Origin: Streptomyces anulatus
GTDB taxonomy: Bacteria; Actinomycetota; Actinomycetes; Streptomycetales; Streptomycetaceae
Direction of reading: 5' to 3'
NCBI RefSeq assembly: GCF_014650675.1
Contig: NZ_BMVK01000025.1
Span: 1-64,000 of the forward strand
Length of the DNA stretch: 64,000 nucleotides
The notes beneath the pieces are model-generated. The model did no database searches. It was not told the DNA's origin and saw nothing but the letters and a program-made list of their open reading frames with translations. Positions 7,793 through 16,995 of the stretch are shown here, in pieces. How positions within the stretch are numbered: position 1 is the first letter of the stretch; the number at the start of each line of letters is the position of its first letter. Both the position numbers and the translations under genes were made by a program.

Positions 7793-8470
7793 TCAGGTGG
7801 TCAGACCGCTGATGGCGTCGCCGAGGTACTTCACGCCCAGGACCAGGAAGAGGACGGTCATGATGGCGGTGTTGTGGCGGGCCATCCACGCCTTCCAGTC
7901 GCCCAGGACCTTCGCCGACTTCGTGCCTCCGCCGAGGTAGACGGCGAGGGGGAGGAGGGCGCACAGAGAGGCGATGAGGACCATGAGGACGCCGGCGACG
8001 GCCTTGCCCCCGGCCGTGGCGGTGGAACTCGCGATGGAGACGGCGCCGCCGACGGCGAGGACGAGGTTCTTGGGGTTGGCCACGACCAGGGCAGCGGCGA
8101 GGCCGGCGGCCTTGGCGGGAGTGAATGTGTCGACGGCCTTCATCCAGCCCGGGGTCGATGCCTCGTGGCCCTCGCGGGGCCTGTCCTTCCACTGCCTGGC
8201 GCCCAGGAGCAGGAACAGCAGACCGAGGGCGAGCTTGAGCCACAGGGTCCAGGGGGCGGGTCCGTCGGCGCCCGCCGCGCCCGCGCCGGAACCGGCGAGG
8301 ATCACGGCGGTGACGACGGCGGTGAGGGCGATGACCCATCCGCCGGTGAACGCGAAGCCGTTCGTGCGCCCTTGGGGGGTGGCCAGCATGAGGATCACCG
8401 CGATCAGCGGCAGGGGGCTGATCGCGATGCCCACGGCCGAGGTGAGCATGTGACCGATGGCGTCACCCAT
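7793..8470 (-). CDS. GAP/LysE-type membrane exporter
   Basis: 225 aa from ATG 8470. Six hydrophobic segments in the LysE arrangement. The N-terminal stretch SAVGIAISPLPLIAVILML and the central VVANPKNLVLAVGGAVSI match the GAP (Sap, sulfolipid-1-addressing / peptidoglycolipid-addressing) branch, where the N-P-K-N motif is typical. It lies 36 bases after the alkylsulfatase gene on the same strand and is probably its operon partner. It may export a product or small solute. Substrate unknown. Confidence 0.8.
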   Translation of the reverse strand: MGDAIGHMLTSAVGIAISPLPLIAVILMLATPQGRTNGFAFTGGWVIALTAVVTAVILAGSGAGAAGADGPAPWTLWLKLALGLLFLLLGARQWKDRPREGHEASTPGWMKAVDTFTPAKAAGLAAALVVANPKNLVLAVGGAVSIASSTATAGGKAVAGVLMVLIASLCALLPLAVYLGGGTKSAKVLGDWKAWMARHNTAIMTVLFLVLGVKYLGDAISGLTT

Positions 8471-8506
8471 GCGTCGTCTCCTTGCCGGACGGAACGGGCC
8501 GGGCTG

Positions 8507-10327
8507 TCAGGATCGGGGGGTGACGATGGCGAATCCGGGGTCGGGTTCGTCGAGGACGGACATGAGGGTGGCAAGGACGTTCGGGTCGCCGGTGTGGTCG
8601 ATTCCGTCGAGGCCGCGGCCGGCGAGCATGCCCATGAGCTGTGGCCTTGTCAGGGTGAGTGTGAGGTCGGTGCCCTCCGCGGAGGCGGCGGTGACGGGGT
8701 GGTGGACCAGGACACCGTTGTGCAGGCTCGTCCTGTACGTCTGGTCGAGGTCGGTGAACCGCCACAGTGCGGTCAGGGAGTGGTTCCACGCCTTGGGGCC
8801 GTTGACGCGGATGGCGAGGGAGTCGAAGACCTGCTCGACGGAGAGCGCCGTGGCCATGCTGCCGGTCGCGATCGCGACCGGCTTGACACCGTTGCGGAGT
8901 TCGTCGGCGGCCGACAGGTAGTTGTTGCGCCAGGTGCCGCATTCGGAGCCGTAGCCCAGGCGTTCGAAGGTCTCGGCCAGCAGTTCCTTGGCCCGGGTGT
9001 CCTCGGGGGCGGCGAAGGTGGCGTGCTTGAGGAGCTGGGCGGCGAAGCGCAGGTCGCCTTCGTCGACGTAGGCGCGGGCTTTGGTCAGGACGGAGCCGAG
9101 GCCGCCCATGCAGTCGACATAGCGCCGGGCGGAAGCGGTGGGCGGGTGCTCCCAGAGAGAGGAGGGGTGGCCGTCGTACCAGCCCATGTACCGCTGGTAG
9201 ATCGCTTTGACGTTGTGGCTGACCGAGCCGTAGTAGCCGCGGGTGTGCCAGGCGCCCGCGAGGCGGGGCGGCAGCTCGATCATCTCGGCGATCTCGGTGC
9301 CGGTGTGGCCCTGGTTGAGCAGGCGCAGGGTCTGGTCGTGGAGGTACCCGTAGAGGTCGCGCTGTTCGGAGAGGAAGGTCGTGAGGCGTTCGGTGTCCCA
9401 CGTGGGCCAGTGGTGGGAGGCGAACAGGACGTCGGAGTCGGCGGCGAACAGCCCGATGGCCTCGGTGAGATAGCGGGACCAGATCCGGGCGTCGCGGACC
9501 AGGGCGCCGCGCAGGGTCAGGATGTTGTGGAGGTTGTGGGTGGCGTTCTCGGCCATGCACAGGGCGCGGCGTTCGGGCAGGTGGAAGTTGAGCTCGGAGG
9601 GGGCTTCGGTGTCCGGCGTGAGCTGGAAGCGGAACAGGACGCCGTCGAGGCGTTCTTCCTGCCCGGTACGGGTGATCTGCAGGGTGGGCGGCAGGAGGCT
9701 GGGCAGTCCCTGGGAGGCGGTGAAGCCGAGGCCGACGCCGATCAGGCCGCGCGGGCCGGGTTCCAGTTCGCCGCCGGTGTGGTAGACGCCGCGGCGCAGC
9801 ATCGCGGTGCCGGCGTAGACGTTCTCGGCGACGGAGTGCTCCATGAAGCCCTCGGGGGCGACGATCGGAAGGTCGTCGTCGGGGCCCATCACGCCGAGTG
9901 TGCCGCCGAAGTGGTCGATGTGGGAGTGGGTGAACAGCACCGCGGTCACGGGCCGATCGCCCCGATGGGCCCGGTAGAGGGCGAGTCCTTCGGCGGCGCA
10001 CTCCTGGGACACGAGCGGGTCGACGACCACGACCCCGCGCTCGCCTTCGATGAGGGTCATGTTCGACAGGTCGAAGCCCCGGATCTGATAGACGCCCTCG
10101 GTGACCTCGTACAGACCGGCGCGGGCGCAGAGTTGGGACTGGCGCCACAGGCTCGGGTCCGCCGTGTCCGGGCAGTCGTCCTGGAGGAACGCGGTCGCCT
10201 CGAAGTCCCAGACGACCCGGCCGTCGTCCGCCGTGATCTTCGCGTTCGCCGGGGCGGCCACCAGGCCCCGGTCGGCGTCCTCGAAGTCGGTGCGGTCGGC
10301 GAAGTCGGGGACGGTGTCACCAGTCAC
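8507..10327 (-). CDS. Metallo-beta-lactamase-fold alkylsulfatase (SdsA1/BDS1-like)
   Basis: 606 aa from GTG 10327, with GGAGG seven bases upstream. The metallo-beta-lactamase motif is THSHIDH (residues 133-139) followed by FGG. Downstream, AENATHNLHN and the Trp/Tyr-rich helical dimerisation region (WYDGHPSSLWEHPP) are family hallmarks. The last 110 or so residues resemble the SCP2-like substrate domain (LYGYLHDQT lies earlier, LMGMLAG near the end). These type III sulfatases hydrolyse primary alkyl sulfates such as SDS to alcohol plus sulfate using two Zn ions. No signal peptide is visible, so the enzyme is probably cytosolic. A SulP transporter is divergent, suggesting sulfate-ester use. 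Confidence 0.88.
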   Translation of the reverse strand: MTGDTVPDFADRTDFEDADRGLVAAPANAKITADDGRVVWDFEATAFLQDDCPDTADPSLWRQSQLCARAGLYEVTEGVYQIRGFDLSNMTLIEGERGVVVVDPLVSQECAAEGLALYRAHRGDRPVTAVLFTHSHIDHFGGTLGVMGPDDDLPIVAPEGFMEHSVAENVYAGTAMLRRGVYHTGGELEPGPRGLIGVGLGFTASQGLPSLLPPTLQITRTGQEERLDGVLFRFQLTPDTEAPSELNFHLPERRALCMAENATHNLHNILTLRGALVRDARIWSRYLTEAIGLFAADSDVLFASHHWPTWDTERLTTFLSEQRDLYGYLHDQTLRLLNQGHTGTEIAEMIELPPRLAGAWHTRGYYGSVSHNVKAIYQRYMGWYDGHPSSLWEHPPTASARRYVDCMGGLGSVLTKARAYVDEGDLRFAAQLLKHATFAAPEDTRAKELLAETFERLGYGSECGTWRNNYLSAADELRNGVKPVAIATGSMATALSVEQVFDSLAIRVNGPKAWNHSLTALWRFTDLDQTYRTSLHNGVLVHHPVTAASAEGTDLTLTLTRPQLMGMLAGRGLDGIDHTGDPNVLATLMSVLDEPDPGFAIVTPRS

Positions 10328-10597
10328 AGCGGGACCTCCAGATCGGGGTTGGCATGCCGGGGGCCGGTGCGAGCCCGGTCCCGCCATCCTCAGCCGACCG
10401 GGGGGCGGCCGCCCCGGGAGTGGGCCGAACGGGTGGCCGCCGTTCGCCACGGCGGGGGAACGACGGCCGCGCCGCTGTCCCGGGGGCGCCGGTGCCGAAG
10501 CCGATCTAGGGTCCCGTACAGATGCTCCCTCGGGGTTCCGGTCCGCTGCCGGCCGCGTGGCGCGTCACCGCAGGGAGAAGGGGACCTCTGGCCGGCC

Positions 10598-12304
10598 ATG
10601 CGCACGCACACCCTCCGCAGGAACAGGATCCGCCGCCCTCGCCTCGGACGGCCCACGGGATCGGACGTGACCTCGGGGACGGTGACGGGCCTGTTCTCGA
10701 TCCCGGAGGGAATGGCGTACGCGGCGATCGCCGGATTCAACCCGGTCGCCGGACTGTACGCGGGTGTGGTTCCCGCGATCGTCGGCTCCCTCACCTCCCG
10801 TACCGTCCTCATGGTCACCACTCTGACCAGCGCGATCGCGTTGACGTCGCAGAGCGTGCTCTCCGACGCGGGGCTCGACCCGAAGAACGCCGGAAACGTC
10901 GCACTCCTGACGGTGATGGTCGGTGCCGTCATGCTGCTCATGGGGGCGCTGCGGCTGGGCGCGGTGATGAGTTTCGTGTCGAACGCCGTCATGACCGGCT
11001 TCTCCACCGGTATCGCCCTCCAGATCATCACCGGCGTCCTGAAGGACGCCACCGGCTACAAGCCCGAGGGCCACAACAAGATCCATCAGCTCGGAGACTG
11101 GCTCCGGCACGTCGGCGACTGGCAGCTCGCGGCCACCCTCACCGCGCTCGCCACGATCGCGCTGTGGGCAGTCGCCCGTGCCGTGAAGCGGCTCGAACCG
11201 GTCGCGCTGCTGATCGCGATGGTCCTCGTGAGTGCGGCGGTCGCGGTCCTGTCCACGGACGTGGACCTGGTCAAGGACATCGCCTCCATCCCCGCCGCCC
11301 TGCCGTCCTTCACCGCCCCCGATCCCACGGCCGCCCCCGACCTCGTCCAGGGCGCGGTATCGGTCGCGCTGGTCGCCCTTGCCCAGGCCGCCGGCATCGC
11401 CCCGTCCATGCCCAATCCGGACGGCACCCGCTCCGACATCAACGGCGACTTCCGCTCCCAGGGCTACGCCAACCTCGCCGGCGGCCTGTTCCAGGCGCTG
11501 CCCTCGGGCGGTTCGATGTCCCGCACCGGCGTAGCCGTCTCGGCCGGCGCCCGTACCCGCTGGGCCGGCATCGTCTCCGGTGTCTTCCTCGCCCTGGTCG
11601 TCCTGCTGTGCGGCTCGCTCGCCGAACGCATCCCCATGCCCGTGATCGGCGGCCTGATCCTCGTCGTGGGCGGCGAGCTGATCTGGGGCAAGCGCCACGA
11701 CATCGCCCTGGTCCTGCGTACGTCGTGGATGTCGGCCGGGGCGATGGCCGTGACCTTCCTCGCCACCACCCAGCTCCCGCTCCAGCAGGCCATCGCTCTC
11801 GGCGCGGTCCTCTCCCTCCTGCTGTACTGCGCGCAGACCGCCCGCCAAGCCCGTCTCGTCGCCCTCGTCCCGAAGAGCGACGGCCGCTGGGAAACGGCCC
11901 CGCCGCCCGCCACCCTCGCTCCGGGCGAGGTCACCGTCCTCGACTACGCGGGTTCCGCCTTCTTCGCCGAACTGCCCCGCATCGAAACCCAGCTGCCCTC
12001 ACCCGGCAGCGTTCACGGCGCGGCCCTGGTCCTGGTCGTCCGCGCCCTTCCCGACGTCCCGTCCTCAGCCATGCTCAAACTCCTCGACCGGTACGCCCAA
12101 CGACTGGCCGACCGAGGTAGCCACCTGATCCTCTGCGGCGTCCAGCCACCCCTCCTGCGCCTCCTGAAGCGCTCCGGGATCGCCGACCGGCTCGGCGAGG
12201 ACGGGATCGTCCCCGCCACACAGGAACTGTTCGGTGGGCTTGACAGGGCACTCGCCACAGCCCGGAGCAGGATCAGCGCCGAGCAGGACAGACCTCCCCG
12301 ATAG
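10598..12304 (+). CDS. SulP family anion transporter with STAS domain
   Basis: 568 aa from ATG 10598. Around 10-12 hydrophobic segments, beginning with SGTVTGLFSIPEGMAYAAIA, the conserved SulP first span, and including PSGGSMSRTG. A C-terminal STAS domain (about residues 440-560) starts at VTVLDYAGSAFF. SulP proteins carry sulfate, bicarbonate or related anions. The gene is divergent from the alkylsulfatase across about 270 bases, so a sulfate-linked role is the simplest reading; bicarbonate cannot be excluded. Confidence 0.87.
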   Translation: MRTHTLRRNRIRRPRLGRPTGSDVTSGTVTGLFSIPEGMAYAAIAGFNPVAGLYAGVVPAIVGSLTSRTVLMVTTLTSAIALTSQSVLSDAGLDPKNAGNVALLTVMVGAVMLLMGALRLGAVMSFVSNAVMTGFSTGIALQIITGVLKDATGYKPEGHNKIHQLGDWLRHVGDWQLAATLTALATIALWAVARAVKRLEPVALLIAMVLVSAAVAVLSTDVDLVKDIASIPAALPSFTAPDPTAAPDLVQGAVSVALVALAQAAGIAPSMPNPDGTRSDINGDFRSQGYANLAGGLFQALPSGGSMSRTGVAVSAGARTRWAGIVSGVFLALVVLLCGSLAERIPMPVIGGLILVVGGELIWGKRHDIALVLRTSWMSAGAMAVTFLATTQLPLQQAIALGAVLSLLLYCAQTARQARLVALVPKSDGRWETAPPPATLAPGEVTVLDYAGSAFFAELPRIETQLPSPGSVHGAALVLVVRALPDVPSSAMLKLLDRYAQRLADRGSHLILCGVQPPLLRLLKRSGIADRLGEDGIVPATQELFGGLDRALATARSRISAEQDRPPR

Positions 12305-12430
12305 CAGGGAGACACTCATCAGCCGCAGCGTACGACGAGGGTGTGACAGCCCGGCCGAAAGCGAGCACGAACCCTGCCCCTCCCAACCCCGGCCTCCGGG
12401 GGCTGCGGGACGGGCAGCCCCCAATCCCGC

Positions 12431-13423
12431 TTGTCCACGGAGGGGACGCTGTGGGTCGCCTACCCCCCCACAGCTCGCCCGGAGTGCCGCCCCGACGAGG
12501 AGATCGGTGCGTTCGTCCTTCTCGACGACGGGTTCGTCGTCTCCTGGGTCAGTGCTTCCCGCCCGGTCCGTGGGGAACGGAGCCGGCCCACATCTCTGCC
12601 GCAGCCTCGCGTGGCCCGGTACACGCAGGAGGGCGAGTGCCTCTGGTCCACGCCGATCGCGCTCGGTGCGATGTCGTTCCCGGGCGTGGTGGAGATGGGA
12701 GACCGAACCGGATGGGAGCTCCGGCCGCGTCGGCCCCGGGTCCCGGAGGAGACCGGCGTGGACCACTGGGAGCCGCTGCTCGTCTCGGCCGACCGGATCG
12801 CGGCCGGCTTCACCGACACACGGGGCGGCATCGGGCGGACGTTCTTCCTCGACCTGGACAGCGGCGAGACCGTCTCGGCCACCTCTCCCGCTCCTGCGGG
12901 ACGAAAGGCGATAGCGGGACCTGGCCAGTTCCTGATCGGATCCCAGGGCTACGGCGCGTTCACGACCGGCCGCTTCGGCCGCGATGGCGTCGAAATCGCG
13001 CGCTGGGCCAGCCACGGGGCCATGCTCGTCGACAAGAACGGCAGCCCCAGCGGCCCCGAGCTCGAGAACTGCCTGCCTTCGGGATCACGCTTCCGGCGGC
13101 TCGCACCGGACGACACCCTCGTGGACGGGCCGGCGCTGACGGGCTTCTACACGTCCTACCCGGCGATGGACTGCGAGGGAACCACGGTGTTCTGGCGTGA
13201 CGGCAAGCTGCTCGCCGTGGACAAGGACCTCGTCGGGTACGAACTGTTCGCCATGGACGACGACCGAGCCGTCATCGGTCGCGCGCTACTGCTGGACGAA
13301 GGTGGCGTCGCCATCTCCCTGGACAACGAGATCCTGGTTTTCCGTACACCGCTGGGCCCCCTGGCCGAGGGCCCCTGGCCGTGCGGTGAAGCGAACCTTC
13401 ACGGCAATCCCCTGGTGAGCTGA
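12431..13423 (+). CDS. Hypothetical protein, beta-propeller-like
   Basis: 330 aa from TTG 12431; no in-frame ATG or GTG exists until residue 65. Repeated short strands with Trp, Gly and Asp turns (DDGFVVSWVS, LVSADRIAAGF, AIAGPGQFLIG, DEGGVAISLDNEILVF) suggest a beta-propeller of the type in Streptomyces WD40-like hypothetical proteins. No signal peptide. It is followed by a strong hairpin terminator. Function unknown. Confidence 0.6.
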   Translation: MSTEGTLWVAYPPTARPECRPDEEIGAFVLLDDGFVVSWVSASRPVRGERSRPTSLPQPRVARYTQEGECLWSTPIALGAMSFPGVVEMGDRTGWELRPRRPRVPEETGVDHWEPLLVSADRIAAGFTDTRGGIGRTFFLDLDSGETVSATSPAPAGRKAIAGPGQFLIGSQGYGAFTTGRFGRDGVEIARWASHGAMLVDKNGSPSGPELENCLPSGSRFRRLAPDDTLVDGPALTGFYTSYPAMDCEGTTVFWRDGKLLAVDKDLVGYELFAMDDDRAVIGRALLLDEGGVAISLDNEILVFRTPLGPLAEGPWPCGEANLHGNPLVS

Positions 13424-13479
13424 GACCGCGTGCGTGACGTTCGAAGGGAAGGGACCGTTGCCTCTTCCCCGGCCGGTTG

Positions 13480-13522
13480 CTGAGCACCGTACCCGGCCGG
13501 GCGGGCCGAGTACGGTGCTCAG
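13480..13522. terminator. Bidirectional hairpin terminator
   Basis: CTGAGCACCGTAC (13480-13492) and GTACGGTGCTCAG (13510-13522) form a perfect 13-bp stem with a 17-base GC-rich loop. It lies exactly between two convergent genes, the propeller-like protein and the peptide-binding lipoprotein. The lack of a T-tract is usual for Streptomyces terminators. Confidence 0.85.
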
Positions 13523-13571
13523 TCACCCTGATGTGACGTGGGCCGGACCGGACCGGACTCTGTGGCACGCC

Positions 13572-15143
13572 TCAGTAGGCAGTGCTGAGTTCCCAGAACC
13601 GGAAGACGGTCGAGGTGTCCAGGCAGTTCTGCAGGCCCCGGACGTTCTCGTGGGCGACCGCGTACTGCTTGCCCTGCCAGAGCGGCAGAATCGGCAGCTG
13701 TTGCGCCACGATGTCCTGCAGTTTCATGTACTGCTGCCGCGTGTTCGCGCGATCCGTCATGGACGAGGTCCGCGGGATGATCCGGTCGACGATCTCCTCG
13801 TTGTCGTAGTTGTTCGACAGGACGTTGCCCTCGCCGAAGAACGGCTGGGTGAAGTTGTCCGGATCGGGGTAGTCCGGCACCCAGCCCTTGACGTAGATGC
13901 CGTACTTGCCTTCGGCGATGCCCTTCTCGTACTCGCCGAAGGGGACGGACTTCATACGGGCGTCGAAGAGGCCGCTCTGGTTCAGCTGATCGGCGATGGT
14001 GTCCAATTCGTCGTCGGTGGCCGGTCCGTAGCGGCTCGGGGTGGACCAGAGGGTGAGTTTCACCTTGTCCGCTATGCCGGCCTTCCGTAGCTCCGCCTTG
14101 GCCTGTTTCGGCTTCGGGCTGTCCCCGTAGGTGTCGAAGAAGGAGGTGCCGTGGCCCGTGATGCCTCCCGGGATGATCGAGTAGAGCGGCGCCGCCGTGG
14201 ACTGGTAGACCTCGCTGACCAGGGAGTGGCGGTCGACGAGGTAGGCGATGGCCTTCCGGACGGCGAGCTTGCCGACGACCGGGTCGTCGACGTTGAAGAC
14301 CATGTGCTGGACTTCGGCGCTGTTGCCCTGGACTACCTCGATGCCGTCCTTCTCCGCGGTGGACGAGGTATCCAGTTCGGCTATCGCCTTGGCGCTGAGG
14401 CCGCGGTAGGCGATGTCGACGTCGCCCTTCTCCAGAGCCGACTGGAGGGCCTGCTGGTCACCTTGGAAGAGCTCCAGGGTCACGCCCGAGTTCTTCACCT
14501 CGGCGGTGCCCTGATAGCCCGAGTAGACCGAGAAGACCGCTTTCCCCTTGTCGATGGAGTTCAGCTCGTAGGGACCCGAGCCGACCGCCTTGCCACCCTC
14601 GAGCAGGCCGTCCTCGGGGTAGACCTGACGGTCCACGATGGAACCGCCCCCCGAGGCGATCTTGCTGGGGAACGTCGCGTCGGGCACCTTGAGGCGGAAG
14701 ACGACGGTCCTGTCGTCCGGGGTGCTGATCGACGCGATCGTGGAGAGCAGCGGCGCGGGGCCCGCCGGGTCGTTGATCCTGATCGTCCGGTCGAAGGAGT
14801 ACTTGACGTCCGCCGAAGTGAGGCTGTTGCCGTTGCTGAACTTCAGCCCGTCACGCAAGGTGCAGGTGTACGTCTTGCTGCCGTCGGAGAACTCGCACTC
14901 CTCGGCAGCCTCCGGCACCGGAGTGGACGCTCCGGGCGGGAAGCTCAGCAGAGACTGGAAGACGTTGTTGAACAGCAGCCAGGACCCCGGGTCGTATCCC
15001 GAGGCCGGATCCGTGGCGATGATGTCGTCGGACATCCCGACGACCATCGTTCTCTCGGAGTCCTGGGAGCTGCAAGCCGTCAATAACATCGCTGCCAGTG
15101 CCCCGGCGATCAGGGTGCTCGGCCGCCTCGTACGAACCTTCAC
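13572..15143 (-). CDS. Peptide/oligosaccharide ABC transporter substrate-binding lipoprotein (family 5)
   Basis: 523 aa from GTG 15143, with GAGGAA upstream. An N-terminal Arg-rich signal (VKVRTRRPSTL) leads to the lipobox LLTAC with Cys24 as the lipidated residue. The mature part is a DppA/OppA-type SBP_bac_5 protein: an early block around DPASGYDPGSWLLFNNVFQS, then YTCTLRDGLKFSNGNSLTSA, and VPDYPDPDNF near the C-terminus. It would bind peptides or similar solutes outside the membrane. No permease or ATPase is adjacent, so it is an orphan or borrows a transporter. Codon 20 is TTA (15084-15086), the rare bldA-read codon. Confidence 0.88.
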   Translation of the reverse strand: MKVRTRRPSTLIAGALAAMLLTACSSQDSERTMVVGMSDDIIATDPASGYDPGSWLLFNNVFQSLLSFPPGASTPVPEAAEECEFSDGSKTYTCTLRDGLKFSNGNSLTSADVKYSFDRTIRINDPAGPAPLLSTIASISTPDDRTVVFRLKVPDATFPSKIASGGGSIVDRQVYPEDGLLEGGKAVGSGPYELNSIDKGKAVFSVYSGYQGTAEVKNSGVTLELFQGDQQALQSALEKGDVDIAYRGLSAKAIAELDTSSTAEKDGIEVVQGNSAEVQHMVFNVDDPVVGKLAVRKAIAYLVDRHSLVSEVYQSTAAPLYSIIPGGITGHGTSFFDTYGDSPKPKQAKAELRKAGIADKVKLTLWSTPSRYGPATDDELDTIADQLNQSGLFDARMKSVPFGEYEKGIAEGKYGIYVKGWVPDYPDPDNFTQPFFGEGNVLSNNYDNEEIVDRIIPRTSSMTDRANTRQQYMKLQDIVAQQLPILPLWQGKQYAVAHENVRGLQNCLDTSTVFRFWELSTAY

Positions 15144-15867
15144 AGAACGTTCCTCATGCTCTCGGCCGGCCGCGTGGGGGGTGTCCCCGGACAACCGGAT
15201 CAGGTCGGAAACGACAGCGAACACCGCGACCGTCCAGCGCTGTCGGGCCCGACCGGCTTGATTCTGCAGACCGACGGGCTGTCCGGGCTCGGTGTTCGTC
15301 AGGAACTCTTCACAAGATGACTGACCGCCAAATACCTGTCGGTGAACTGCAGTTGGCAGGTCGATATCAATCTCGCGATGGTGTTGGCAATCTACTGGTA
15401 TACCGCGATGCGCACGGTCACATCGTACGAAAAAAATCTTCATCCAACAGCCCGCGAACCCACGGGAATCAACCCTGCGACCTGGGCAGTCCGGGTGTCT
15501 CAGCGATTTACCCCTTCAAGCCGGACGCTTCGTACCTCTGTATAACCTGTCGGTGTATACGAACAGATTGACGGCCCCTCAGGTGAACGCCGGACGATCG
15601 GATATCGCAATCGAGTTGCCCGAAGGTTCCGGGTGGGACGGGAATGTCCTCGCCCGGGCCGCGATCGGTCCCGCAGGTGTTCCGGGACAGGACCGGGACC
15701 TGATCGAGCGGGAGTCGCTGATGGCGTCGGCACGGCGGGAGCACACGGCACTCCGGGCGGGGGCGGCGTAACGTTGTCGGGGGACCTGTCGGTCGGCAGT
15801 GGGCGGCGGACGGGGGGAGAAGGGACGCGGTTCCGGTCGCGCGCTGTGGCCTTCCGAAGGAGGCGCC
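15144..15867. other. 725-nt intergenic region, partly AT-richer
   Basis: This divergent gap separates the SBP lipoprotein gene from a methyltransferase gene. 15340-15560 is noticeably less GC-rich than its surroundings, and contains the run AAAAAAA near 15429 and several TATAC/GTATAC words. No coding frame with a believable start was found on either strand. It probably holds both promoters and may include a scrap of foreign or decayed sequence. A stretch at 15461-15520 faintly resembles a tRNA 3' half but does not fold properly. Confidence 0.45.
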
Positions 15868-16953
15868 ATGACTTCCATGACTCAGCAGGCGTTGGATCCG
15901 GTCCGGCAGGAGGAGTTCGCCGGCCGGATGGTGCAGGTGCTCAACGATTCCTGCCTGGGGTATCTGTGCAGTCTCGGGCACCGGACGCGGCTGTTCGACG
16001 TGATGGCGGAGCTGCCGGCGTCCACCAGTGAGCAGATCGCCGAGGCCGCGGGGCTGAACGAGCGCTATGTGCGCGAATGGCTGGGCGGGGTGACCGTGGG
16101 CGGGATCGTCGTGTACGACCCGGCGGACCGTACGTACCGGCTGCCGCCCGAGCACGCCGCCTCCCTGCGCCGCGCCGCCGGGCCCGACAATCTGGCCTCC
16201 TTCCTCCAGGACCTCGCCCTGATCGGCCTGGTCGAGGACGAGGTGGTCACGGCGTTCCGGGACGGGGGCGGGGTGCCGTACTCCTCGTACCCGAAGTTCC
16301 AGGAACTGCAGGCCGAGGAGACGGCGCGGGTGTACGACGCGGCCCTGGTCGACACGATCGTCCCGCTGGTGGCCGGTCTGCCGGAGCGGCTGGGCTCGGG
16401 CGGCGGACTGGACGTGCTCGATATCGGTACGGGCCAGGGGCATGCCGTCAACCTGCTGGCGCGGGCGTTCCCGGCCAGCCGGTTCCGCGGGGTGGACATG
16501 TCGGAGGGCGGGATCGCGGCGGCCCGGGCCGAGGCGGAGCGGCTGGGCCTGAAGAACGCGCGCTTCGACCTCGCGGACGCGGCCGCGGTGACCGGCCCGT
16601 ACGACCTGATCACCGCCTTCGACGTGATCCACGACCTGGCCCGCCCGGCGGAGACCCTGGCGGCCGTCGCCGGTGCGCTGCGGGACGACGGGGTGTTCCT
16701 GATGGGGGACATCGCGGCCTCCAGCAAGCTGGAGGAGAACCTCGACCTCCTGCTGGGTCCCACGCTCTACGCCTTCTCGGTCTTCTACTGCATGACGGTC
16801 TCGCTGGGCGAGGGCGGTGCGGGTCTGGGGACCGTATGGGGCAGGCAGACCGCGCTGCGGATGCTGAAGGACGCGGGCTTCGGCGAGGTCGCGGTGCGCG
16901 AGGCGGAGGGCGACATCCTGAACGTCTACTACGTGGCACGCAAGGGGAGTTGA
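15868..16953 (+). CDS. SAM-dependent methyltransferase with N-terminal winged helix (Rv2258c-like)
   Basis: 361 aa from ATG 15868, with GAAGGAGG just upstream. Residues 50-75 (TSEQIAEAAGLNERYVREWL) form a winged-helix motif. Residues about 180-300 form a class I methyltransferase, with motif I VLDIGTGQG, an acidic GVDMS strand end and LITAFDVIHDL. This architecture matches the mycobacterial Rv2258c type, whose natural substrate is unknown. It is monocistronic; the next gene converges on it. Confidence 0.85.
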   Translation: MTSMTQQALDPVRQEEFAGRMVQVLNDSCLGYLCSLGHRTRLFDVMAELPASTSEQIAEAAGLNERYVREWLGGVTVGGIVVYDPADRTYRLPPEHAASLRRAAGPDNLASFLQDLALIGLVEDEVVTAFRDGGGVPYSSYPKFQELQAEETARVYDAALVDTIVPLVAGLPERLGSGGGLDVLDIGTGQGHAVNLLARAFPASRFRGVDMSEGGIAAARAEAERLGLKNARFDLADAAAVTGPYDLITAFDVIHDLARPAETLAAVAGALRDDGVFLMGDIAASSKLEENLDLLLGPTLYAFSVFYCMTVSLGEGGAGLGTVWGRQTALRMLKDAGFGEVAVREAEGDILNVYYVARKGS

Positions 16954-16995
16954 GGGCTCTGCGGTACGCGGCCCTTCCTTAGGCGGCCCGGCCGC

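Noticed and set aside
7874..10597. Very long plus-strand open frame leading into the SulP gene
   Set aside because: It is antisense to the GAP exporter and alkylsulfatase genes, whose motifs are clear. Its translation is Gly/Glu/Arg-rich shadow sequence caused by high GC.
15461..15520. Possible tRNA (minus strand, sequence like GGTCGCAGGGTTGATTCC)
   Set aside because: The T-arm does not pair, no acceptor stem or D-arm could be built, and the TTC of the T-loop is disrupted.
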